Below are positions 56,701 to 64,000 of a DNA stretch of 64,000 nucleotides, piece after piece. The position numbers were made by a program, and so were the translations under genes. Position 1 is the first letter of the stretch. Each line of letters starts with the position of its first letter. Source of the DNA: Coenobita brevimanus (Eukaryota; Arthropoda; Malacostraca; Decapoda; Coenobitidae); assembly GCA_032717465.1 (NCBI GenBank), contig CM064666.1, forward strand, positions 20,594,732 through 20,658,731, read 5' to 3'. The notes under the pieces were generated by a model. The model searched no databases. It was not told the origin of the DNA and worked only from the letters and a program-made list of their open reading frames with translations.

Positions 56701-57205
56701 TGTCTAATTTAATAATTTAACCATTAATTTCAACTCCAATTTACCCCAGCCTAGTAATTATCTAATTATTTTAAATTTTTAAGAGTGTAGATATTAGGTC
56801 CGCAGTATCAAACCTATCCCCCTGGGTTGTTAAACCTCTAGAGTTATATCTTATCCTCACATTCAGTATACTCCCAGAGCTCAGAAATATTTATCTCCTA
56901 GTATGCCATAGGCCCACCCATAGCTTGTATAGCATAGAACTGTCCTTTCTTCAGTTCTAAATAATTTATAAATTTCTGCAGAACCGCTTCTTTGCCATGA
57001 TGATTTCAATGTATAACATCGGCTTTTAATGTTGCTTGGAAGGGCTTTACATTAAAGTGGATAAAATCCTTTCCCTTCCTAATTTGTTGCAACTTCCTGT
57101 TCACAGTTTGCTATTTAATTTACACGTACCATAGCAAACTGCAGAACCATATGGTAGGTTTCTATACTCAAGAACGGTTAGGGTTACCGAGGATTTACAT
57201 GAACC

Positions 57206-57410
57206 TTAAATGGCTCCTACCACGGCTAGAATGTTTTCCACAATTTCATTAACTTCCACATCTCCATGAATATCATTTCCTCCCAGGAAAAGAATAGTGT
57301 AGTCATGCTCCCAATCTAATACGGTATTTGCCCTTTCATCGTCGGAAAAGGAACTGGCCTTTCCACTCGGAGTGCGGTATATACGTATTTCCACGTCATC
57401 CACTTGTGCC
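57206..57410 (-). pseudogene. SGNH-hydrolase-like fragment in BEL leader
   Basis: A 65-codon minus-strand frame contains YTILFLGGNDIHGD, the block III signature (GxND) of SGNH/GDSL esterases, followed by a helix VNEIVENILAVV. It lies between the BEL primer-binding site and gag. The nucleophile block and Asp/His block are not present. It may be a relic of a longer ORF carried by the BEL element or an unrelated captured piece. Confidence 0.4.
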
Positions 57411-57534
57411 GAACATGGTAGTAGGCTACGCCCAACAAACGCAGCTTTTAAAAATACTCAGTGCTTTTGCACACATCTGCTATCCTCATTCTCAGAGGCA
57501 CCAGAAATGTCAGAACTTAGTTATTCAAATCAAT

Positions 57535-57556
57535 TCCTCACTCGGGGCATCAAAAA
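57535..57556 (-). other. BEL primer-binding site
   Basis: Directly inside the 5' LTR the minus strand reads TTTTTGATGCCCCGAGTGAGG. The copy next to the 3' LTR has TTTTTGGTGCCCGGAGTGAGG, whose TGG start better fits a tRNA CCA end. Confidence 0.6.
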
Positions 57557-58294
57557 TGTGTCAGAAAATTCTTATACACTCCTTTGTTTGACGAGTGTTT
57601 GTCTAACACGACCTAAATAAATTCATATGAGTCTCTTAGGAGGATTAGGTGTAATTGATACTCCAACTCACAAAGTTATTATTCTCCTATCTCCTAGCTA
57701 ATTCCCCATAGAATTGGCCAATTTGTAAAGGTGACTTAGCTATGAGGAGTTGGACAACAGATGACGACGAGCCTGACGTTTAGGTCGGTTGCTTTGGCTG
57801 ACCAGTGTCCTTGAGGTGCGTATTTACAGCGTGCTAACTCAACGAGTTCTAGGAGCAGAGTGACAACATGGCGAGCTTCTTCTTTCCTCATAGGATTTGA
57901 AGAGGTTCCAACTATTTATTAATTACAATGCTAAATACAGTTAGATTACATCATGATATATACAGGGCGAATCTAACTAAATAATATTAGTTTTAATTGA
58001 ACTAAAGCCGAACTAAATATTCCCTTTATCTATGTAAATGTGTTAAACCCATATCTGCTTTTTATGTGAGGCTTTTCATCCTCAGGACACGTCATCTACC
58101 GCACAGACGCAGTTTAAGTCAATGGAACGTTGCAAAGCAATTACATGTATGTACAATATAGTTGTCCACAAGGGTGAAATGCAGTAGCATTTAATTTAAT
58201 AATAATAATTATTATTTAAGAGAATGCAATCTCTGGGTTATAAAAACCGCTTGAACATTATTAATGATCTCCAGGTTTTCCTCTGCTTCTAACC
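57557..58294 (-). repeat. BEL 5' LTR, cut by LINE B
   Basis: Matches the 3' LTR from tgtgtcagaaaa to ttctaacc, where LINE B begins. The last ~8 bases of the LTR (aaggaca side) are therefore displaced past LINE B and C, outside the window. It preserves the empty site of LINE F. Confidence 0.87.
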
Positions 58295-59855
58295 CCCCGC
58301 TGAGGGGGGTCACCTTGACGTGGTGGCGGGGCTTGAAGCGTGGCTGGCAATGCCACCTACTCGGGAGGCCTGCCTACCTTTGTAGGATTCGGTATTTGTC
58401 GGCCTCGTGGACCAAGCAACCCCTACATCACTGGTGGAGGAGGCCTGCTGGTGATGTTAGTCCCTGCCCATTTACCATCTAGGGCAGGACTATTGCCTCC
58501 CCACGTGTTTGCCGTGCATGGCGTCCCGTAATGCTGGGAGATGCGAGTCCTGGAGGTTGAGTGATGCTGCACAATGCACCCTGCAGCTAGCAATACACCT
58601 CTTTGATCCCTTATTCTGGCTAGATGGGCAGCCTGGTTGGGCCCGACTAGGTCAATCGGCTGGTCATGCGTTGGCTAGGGTCAAGTGGGCACTGGGGGGC
58701 CCGGTGGCTCCTATCGTCCTGGAGTCACCCTTGCCCAGGTTCCCCGGCGGTTACCCGCATATACTCTCCTGCTACCTATGGGGTCGCCAGTGGTGTTGTC
58801 CCTGGCGTACAACCTCTCCTTGCTGGGCTCCATGGTAGGTGGAGGGGTGGGGGAATGAATTTAGTTATAGTCATATTATGGCTGAGTCTTCCCCCATTCT
58901 TGGTACTCGTGTGACAGGTGGCCAGGGCCACGAGTCCCTATCAACTGGCCACGTTGGTGCTCCTGTTAATCCTGCACCACATAAGGGGAAGGAGCGCTTT
59001 CGAGGGAGCAGCACTCAGCCCTCCAAGAAAGCCATATCACCCTTCACTGAGACAGAACCTGGCGTCTTTCTACCTGACCAATATAAAAAATTCATAGTTT
59101 TAAAGTTGGCTGATGGTTCCTCTTTCAGGGACCACAATGCGTTTAAGGTTCACCTTGACCTGGTCAAGGCTTGTGGGTCATCCCCAAAAGTTGTTCCACA
59201 GGCAGATGGGTCACTCCTTATAGAGGCCAGGGATGCTGACCAAAGTGCCCGTATCCATGCCATTAAATGTTTAGCTTCCTGTGATGTCACAGCCACCAAT
59301 CATTCCACCCTGAACCAGATTCGGGGTGTTGTCTTCTCTAAGTTCCTCAGGTACTCGGAGGAGGACCTCCTGGATGGGCTGAAAGACCAGGGAGTAGTGA
59401 AGGTGGAGAGGATAAAGAAAAAGGTAAATGGGACATTGACCGGCACACCATCACTAATTGTCACCTTTGATCGACTGACATTGCCTAATGTCTTAGAGGC
59501 AGCTTACTACCGCCTTCGGGTTAAGGCATATGTGCCAAGACCTAGGCAGAGCTTTCATTGCCAGAGATTTGGGCATGTCAGCAGGTCTTGTCACAGGAAC
59601 ATGCAAGGTCTCCTACAGGTGTGCATTAATTGTGGTGGCAATTCACATGGCGAGATGGACTGCCCGAATCCCCCCTCGTGTATCAACTGCCACAGTGCTC
59701 ACCCAGCTTCATCAACACAGTGTGACCAGTACAGGTTTGAGAAAGAAGTCATGTCAGTTCGAACCCGTGAGAAGATTTCTTTTGCAAAGGCAAAGGAAAG
59801 GGTCAGAGGGATGTTTATCCGCCCCGGGGTCACTTTTGCTTCAGTTCTTTTACGG
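58295..59855 (+). mobile_element. I-like LINE copy B, 5' part, interrupted by LINE C
   Basis: Starts with ccccgctgaggggggtcacc, identical to the start of C, so this is a full-length 5' end. Leader 58295-58877, then ORF1 until LINE C inserts at 59856. The remainder of B, if present, lies beyond the window. Confidence 0.85.
58878..59855 (+). pseudogene. LINE B ORF1, truncated by insertion of LINE C
   Basis: The start chosen is the ATG at 58878 (MAESSPILGT); an upstream in-frame start in the leader is possible. About 325 codons remain open: an RRM-like domain (KKFIVLKLADGSSF...TPSLIVTFDRLTLPN), then zinc knuckles. The first knuckle has lost its first Cys (SFHCQRFGHVSRSC), while the second and third are complete (CINCGGNSHGEMDC, CINCHSAHPASSTQC). 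The VRTREKISFAKAKERV block is followed at once by the LINE C terminus. The protein is closer to LINE D ORF1 than to C, although the leader is nearly the same as in C. Confidence 0.82.
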
Positions 59856-60437
59856 CCCCGCTGAGGGGGGTCACCTTGATGTGGTGGCGGGGCTTGAAGC
59901 GTGGCTGGCAGTGCCACCTACTTTGGAGGCATGCCTACCTTTGTAGGGTTCGGCATTTGTCAGTGTCGTGGACCAAGCACCCCCTACATCACTGGTGGAG
60001 GAGGCCTGCTGGTGATGCTAGTGCCTGCCCACTTGCCATCTAGGGCAGGACTGTTCCCTCCCCACGTGTTTGCCGTGCGTGGCGTCATGTAATGCTGGAA
60101 GACGGGAGTCCTGGAGGTTGAGTGATGCTGCACGGTGCGTCCTGCAGCTAGCAATACACCTCTTTGGTCCCTTATTCTGGCTAGACGGGCGGCCTGGTTG
60201 GGCCCGACCAGGTCAAGTGGCTGGTCATGCATTGGCTAGGGTCAAGTGGGCACTGGGGGGCCTGGTGGCTCCTATTGTCTTGGAGTCACCCTTGTCCGGG
60301 TCCCCCAGTGGTTACCTGCGTATACTCCTCTGCTACCCCTGGGGTCGTCAGTGGTTCTGTCCCTGACATATGGCCTCCCCCTGTTGGGCTCCATGGTGGG
60401 TGGGGGGGTGGGGGAATGAAGTTTTTTTTAGTACTAC
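59856..60437 (+). promoter_or_regulatory. LINE C 5' leader
   Basis: A 582-nt GC-rich leader, close to that of B (about 90 percent by eye) and related to A. A T-run (60422-60428) lies just before the ORF1 ATG. The internal promoter is expected near the 5' terminus by analogy with I-superfamily LINEs; no motif is claimed. Confidence 0.6.
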
Positions 60438-62189
60438 ATGGAGCATAAAGACAAACCTCTTGTTGACGACACGGCATCTGTCCCTGGCCATTCTTCGGAC
60501 TCCTCACTTATTGCCACTCTGGAGCCTTTCCAGACCCGTGACGTTTATCCTCCTCTACCCCGGAGATCAGATGGGACTGGGAGGCGGTCACGTCGGGTTG
60601 GTGGGGCTATGAGGCAAGGTCTTGATGAGTCTGAGCCTGTAATTTACACCAAATATCTGGTATTGAAATCCTCTGAGGGGACGTCAGTGATGGACATTGA
60701 TATTTTTGACCTGCACCGGGCCATAGTTTCTACATGTGGGAGGGAACCGAAAATCTCGACACAGGGAGACGGAAGCATTCTGGTTGAGGTGTCCTCCCCA
60801 GAAGAGAGCTCCAGTCTCATGGCTCTGAAGTCTGTCTCAGGTTCTGGTATTTGCTGCATACCACATGCTTCTTTCAACAGTTGTAAGGGCGTCATATTTT
60901 CTCGTGACCTACTCCGATATTCAGAGGGACGGTTGTTGGAGGAATTGCAGTCATCAGGTGTTGTCAAAGTTGAGTGTCTACAGAAGAAAATAGATGGTGT
61001 CCTGACCCCTACTCCGACCTTGTTCCTGACCTTTAATAGATTAACTTTGCCTGCATCAGTGAAACTTGCTTGGCTATCTCTTCCAGTGAAGCGGTATGTG
61101 CCAACCCCAAAGCGTTGTTTCCACTGTCAAGGTTATGGCCATGTTAGCTGCTTTTGCCGTCATGCACAGGCTGGCCTTCCTGCCATATGTGTCTCTTGTG
61201 GCAGACAAAGTCATACCAATGACTGTCCAGGCCCCCTTAAATGCTATCACTGTGGGGGTCCGCATGCTGTAAATTCTAAAAACTGCCCACGCTACTGTCT
61301 AGAAAAGGAGATTTTGTCTATCCGAACAACTGAGAGGGTTTCGTTTCTTGAAGCTAAGAAGATAGCCCAGACTCGTTTTTTCCAGCCCAGAATTACTTAT
61401 GCTGCTGTCCTTACTGGAGTGTCTGTGCGCCGCCCTGTATTTCAGAGGCAGCCTCGATGTATTCCAGTACCCACTCCTTCAACTCATGATATACAGAATG
61501 CTGTCCCCATGGTTACTACTGTTGGTGAGAATGATGCTTGCCTGACCGCTACTCCGACTGTTTCTGCCCCCACTTCGGCGGCTGACGCCTTGCACACTTC
61601 TGTGGTGGTGGCAGACGACAATATTGACCGGACCTCTTCTCCCGTTGAAGCCAGTATGCCCGAGGCTCCATCTGTACCTGGTAAACGTCACCGTAGTTCA
61701 TCAGAATCCTCTGAACATGAAGACCGGCCACCTAAAGTCTCTGTTGTTGACCCTTCCGTTGACACCTCTCTTGTTCCCTCTGTCCAGCAGGCTGAGGGAT
61801 CTAGCCAGGAGACTGCTGAAGCTGATGGTTCAGCTCTGGTCCAGTCCCCACCTGGGGATGTTGGACCACTTGTTGGTGCTTCACATCTGAAGCATAGGAC
61901 GGCCTCAAATGACTCTAGACCTGTGGGCTCTACTTCCACTTCTGGGGCTTCTGGTGGGGGCACTGGCCGTCCTACGCCTCCAAAGACAGCCCCCAAGCCA
62001 CTTACCAAACAAACTGGTATGCCCACTCCAAGAAGGAGTGTTGTAAAACTTACTTCCCCATCCTCACGTCTGTCTTCAGATGTTAGACAGAGGGTGCGGG
62101 TTTCTGGTGCTAGGCAAGCTCCTATGAAGGGTCTTCATAAGCATCAATCCAAACCCGCTCACTCGTCAGATGTACAGTCCTGCACTTAA
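60438..62189 (+). CDS. LINE C ORF1 (583-aa zinc-knuckle RNA-binding protein), intact
   Basis: Starts at ATG 60438. Residues ~65-215 form an RRM-like RNA-binding domain (IYTKYLVLKSSEG, STQGDGSILVEV, GVLTPTPTLFLTFNRL). Three zinc knuckles at ~226-283 read CFHCQGYGHVSCFC, CVSCGRQSHTNDC and CYHCGGPHAVNSKNC; all metal ligands are present, with slightly variable spacing. The block SIRTTERVSFLEAKK (~290-305) is conserved in copies A, B and D. The final ~270 residues are Ser/Pro/Thr-rich with a basic end (KGLHKHQSKP). It should bind the element transcript in cis. Its last 20 nt overlap the start of ORF2. Confidence 0.92.
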   Translation: MEHKDKPLVDDTASVPGHSSDSSLIATLEPFQTRDVYPPLPRRSDGTGRRSRRVGGAMRQGLDESEPVIYTKYLVLKSSEGTSVMDIDIFDLHRAIVSTCGREPKISTQGDGSILVEVSSPEESSSLMALKSVSGSGICCIPHASFNSCKGVIFSRDLLRYSEGRLLEELQSSGVVKVECLQKKIDGVLTPTPTLFLTFNRLTLPASVKLAWLSLPVKRYVPTPKRCFHCQGYGHVSCFCRHAQAGLPAICVSCGRQSHTNDCPGPLKCYHCGGPHAVNSKNCPRYCLEKEILSIRTTERVSFLEAKKIAQTRFFQPRITYAAVLTGVSVRRPVFQRQPRCIPVPTPSTHDIQNAVPMVTTVGENDACLTATPTVSAPTSAADALHTSVVVADDNIDRTSSPVEASMPEAPSVPGKRHRSSSESSEHEDRPPKVSVVDPSVDTSLVPSVQQAEGSSQETAEADGSALVQSPPGDVGPLVGASHLKHRTASNDSRPVGSTSTSGASGGGTGRPTPPKTAPKPLTKQTGMPTPRRSVVKLTSPSSRLSSDVRQRVRVSGARQAPMKGLHKHQSKPAHSSDVQSCT

Positions 62190-64000
62190 TCATCATTCCT
62201 CCATTATGGGTTCTATCATCCAGTGGAATTGTCGGGGTTTACGTGCAAACTATGAGGAACTGTGTCATCTTGTTTCTCAATCTACTCCTCTGTGCATGTG
62301 CATCCAGGAGACCATGGTGGGTGATACTGTTCCTTCTGGTCCTTCTGGCTACCATGCCTTTTATTCTGATCCTGTGCCAGGTCAAGGTCATCATGGAGGT
62401 GCTGCTATCTTCCTTCGCAAGGATATTCCATACAGTCATCTGGACATCTCCACTCCCCTGCAGGCTGTTGTTGTCCGTATGTTTTTACGTCGACAGTATA
62501 CAGTTTGCAGTCTTTATCTTCCTCCTAGTGCTACTGTTGTAAGGGCGGATCTGGAACGCCTTATTCATGACCTTCCTTCTCCCTTTCTGTTACTGGGAGA
62601 TATGAATGGTCACCATCCTCTATGGGGAAATAGTGAGGCCAACCCTCGGGGTGTAATGCTGGCCTCTTTAGTGGAAGATGAGGAGTTAGGCATTTTCAAT
62701 ACTAATAAAATGACATATTTCCATAGTCAGACTGGAACTTTTACTGCCATTGATTTGTCCTTATGCTCTGCTGATGCTGTTTTAGATTTTACCTGGGATG
62801 TGTTGCCAGACCTGTATGGCAGCGACCATTTTCCATTACTTTTAACTACTAGTGCTGGTGGACCTCAGCCACGTCTTCCTCGCTGGCTTCTGGATAAGGC
62901 TGACTGGCCAAGTTTCAGGGAATTAAGTTCCATTTCCCTTTCTGTCAACGAGTTTGGCTGTCTTAATGAGGCTGTGTCATATTTCAATACCGTGTTGCAC
63001 TCAGCAGCCCTGTTATCTATTCCAAAAACGATGGGTCAATTTCCTAAACGTCCGGTTCCTTGGTGGAACTCTGTGTGCAGTTCCGCAGTGAGAGCCAAAC
63101 AAGTCGCCTTCTCTCGACTTCGTCATCACCGTAGGGATCCTCGGTATTTGGTGGCGTATCAGAAGGCACGAGCTCATATGAGGCGGGTTTTAAAGGAGGC
63201 CAGGCATTCATCCTGGAAGAATTATGTTTCCTCCATCAATTCGAGGACTTCCATCACTCGGGTGTGGAACCAGGTAAGGAAAATTTCGGGAAAATTTACT
63301 GTTCCCTCCCCTCCTGTTTTATCTGCAGCAGGTGGAACTGTGGCTGATCCATTTGCTGTTGCAGAGTTGCTTGCTGATCATTTTGCCAGTGTGTCAAAGA
63401 AGGATGCAGATACGCCTTCGGCTTGCCACCGTCGGCGCCTAGAGTCTTGTGGTTTTAGTTTTGCATCTTCTGGAGGAGAGCCTTACAATGTTCCATTTTC
63501 AATTTCTGAACTCCAGGCGGCTTTGTCGCAGTGCCATGATTCCTCTCCTGGTTATGATGATATTCCTTATGCCTTTTTATGCCACCTGTCTGATGAGTCC
63601 CTGTTGTTTTTGCTTTCACTTTTTAATAAGATCTGGTGTTCTGGGGAGTTTCCGGCTTGTTGGGGTGTTGCTGTAGTTATCCCCATCCCCAAACCAGGTA
63701 AGGACCACTTACAGGCGACGAATTATCGGCCTATTTCTTTGACGTCTTGTATATGTAAAGTTTTGGAAAAGATGGTCAGTGTTAGGCTTGTGTGGTTTTT
63801 AGAGAGAGGTGACTTCTTATCCTCTGCTCAGTATGGTTTTCGAAAAATGCGATCTACCTCTGATGCACTACTGTCCTTGGAATCTTCTGTCACTGAGGCT
63901 TTCTCCACTAACCAACACCAGGTCACGGTCTTCTTTGATCTGGCGAAGGCATATGACACTGCCTGGCGTCATGGTATTTTACTCTCTCTTCACGAGTTTG
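62170..64000 (+). CDS. LINE C ORF2 (endonuclease-RT), open to window end, partial
   Basis: The ATG at 62170 (MYSPALNHHSS) overlaps ORF1 by 20 nt in the +1 frame; the same N-terminus is preserved in copy A. From there 610 codons are uninterrupted. The APE-type endonuclease has IIQWNCRGLR (res ~17-26), CIQETMVG (~48), LLLGDMNGHHPLWGN (~140-155) and GSDHFPLLL (~217-225). After a linker with PVPWWNS (~295) come RT blocks KPGKDHLQATNYRPISLTS (~507-525), SAQYGFRKMRS and FFDLAKAYDTAW (motif A, ~590-601). The window ends before the YxDD motif and RNase H, so completeness cannot be judged. Confidence 0.9.
   Translation, partial: MYSPALNHHSSIMGSIIQWNCRGLRANYEELCHLVSQSTPLCMCIQETMVGDTVPSGPSGYHAFYSDPVPGQGHHGGAAIFLRKDIPYSHLDISTPLQAVVVRMFLRRQYTVCSLYLPPSATVVRADLERLIHDLPSPFLLLGDMNGHHPLWGNSEANPRGVMLASLVEDEELGIFNTNKMTYFHSQTGTFTAIDLSLCSADAVLDFTWDVLPDLYGSDHFPLLLTTSAGGPQPRLPRWLLDKADWPSFRELSSISLSVNEFGCLNEAVSYFNTVLHSAALLSIPKTMGQFPKRPVPWWNSVCSSAVRAKQVAFSRLRHHRRDPRYLVAYQKARAHMRRVLKEARHSSWKNYVSSINSRTSITRVWNQVRKISGKFTVPSPPVLSAAGGTVADPFAVAELLADHFASVSKKDADTPSACHRRRLESCGFSFASSGGEPYNVPFSISELQAALSQCHDSSPGYDDIPYAFLCHLSDESLLFLLSLFNKIWCSGEFPACWGVAVVIPIPKPGKDHLQATNYRPISLTSCICKVLEKMVSVRLVWFLERGDFLSSAQYGFRKMRSTSDALLSLESSVTEAFSTNQHQVTVFFDLAKAYDTAWRHGILLSLHEF

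Larger units (their letters stand above)
38551..58294 (-). mobile_element. BEL/Pao LTR retrotransposon, exploded by nested insertions
   Basis: Two ~745-bp LTRs in direct repeat (38551-40689 interrupted, and 57557-58294) bracket gag, protease, RT and integrase remnants in minus orientation. The order gag, PR, DUF1758-like region, RT, then integrase and a DUF5641-type C-terminus is that of BEL/Pao. Its own sequence totals only about 7 kb of the 19.7-kb span; the rest is LINE F, LINE E, the solo LTR, LINE D and a MADF-containing segment. Part of the RT and most of RNase H appear to be missing. Confidence 0.85.
59856..64000 (+). mobile_element. I-like LINE copy C, 5' complete, apparently intact to window end
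   Basis: Full-length 5' leader (59856-60437), unbroken ORF1 (60438-62189) and ORF2 open from 62170 to the last base. I found no stop or frameshift in 4.1 kb. It is inserted in ORF1 of copy B in the same orientation. By comparison with A and D, about 2.1 kb of the element (RT palm, RNase H, 3' end) lies beyond the window. Confidence 0.88.

Noticed and set aside
59530..59946. Plus-strand ORF crossing the LINE B/C junction
   Set aside because: Out of frame with ORF1 of B and formed by chance across the insertion point.

Overview
This window is eukaryotic repeat-rich DNA with no intact host gene that I can recognise. Almost every coding-like stretch belongs to a transposable element, and most are decayed. 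The mixture suggests an arthropod, most plausibly a decapod crustacean: I-like LINEs with RNase H, RTE-like LINEs with tetranucleotide tails, a CR1-like LINE, BEL/Pao and Gypsy LTR elements, and long (TA)n and (GA)n tracts. That assignment is inference from the element mix; no host marker gene is present to confirm it.

Layout. 1-0.9 kb: nothing recognised. 0.9-4.9 kb (minus): decayed CR1-like LINE with an esterase-type ORF1. 5.5-7.1 kb (plus): two RTE-like 3' fragments. 7.1-10.9 kb: simple and tandem repeats. 11.0-17.2 kb (minus): full-length but decayed I-like LINE (copy A) with a 9-bp target-site duplication (TSD). 17.2-19.9 kb: mostly blank, with a terminal-exon-like stretch ending in AATAAA plus poly(A). 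19.95-31.44 kb (minus): a Gypsy array, LTR-internal-LTR-internal-LTR, bounded by one 4-bp TSD. Its pol order is protease-integrase-RT-RNase H, the Gmr1-type order. 31.4-33.1 kb: a short SINE-like insertion with an 11-bp TSD. 33.1-36.2 kb (minus): a nearly complete RTE-like LINE with few lesions. 36.2-38.5 kb: a diverged 336-bp duplication and an hAT-like remnant.

38.55-58.29 kb (minus) is one BEL/Pao element blown apart by nested insertions. Its 3' LTR holds a 1.4-kb LINE (F). Its pol region holds an I-like LINE (E, plus strand), E is split by a ~1.0-kb solo LTR, and that LTR is split by a 6.24-kb full-length I-like LINE (D, minus) with a 12-13 bp TSD. A separate MADF-type exon also lies inside the BEL pol region. 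The BEL 5' LTR is cut by LINE B (plus, 58.29 kb), which is cut by LINE C (plus, 59.86 kb to the window edge). LINE C has an unbroken ORF1 and an ORF2 that stays open to the end of the window, making it the best candidate here for a recently active element.

The observations most worth following are the Gmr1-type domain order in a tandem LTR array, the probable intactness of LINE C with a conserved 20-nt ORF1/ORF2 overlap, a covarying 3'-terminal hairpin shared by the I-like LINEs, and the four-level nest. ORF starts inside decayed elements are approximate because several apparent starts are not ATG.
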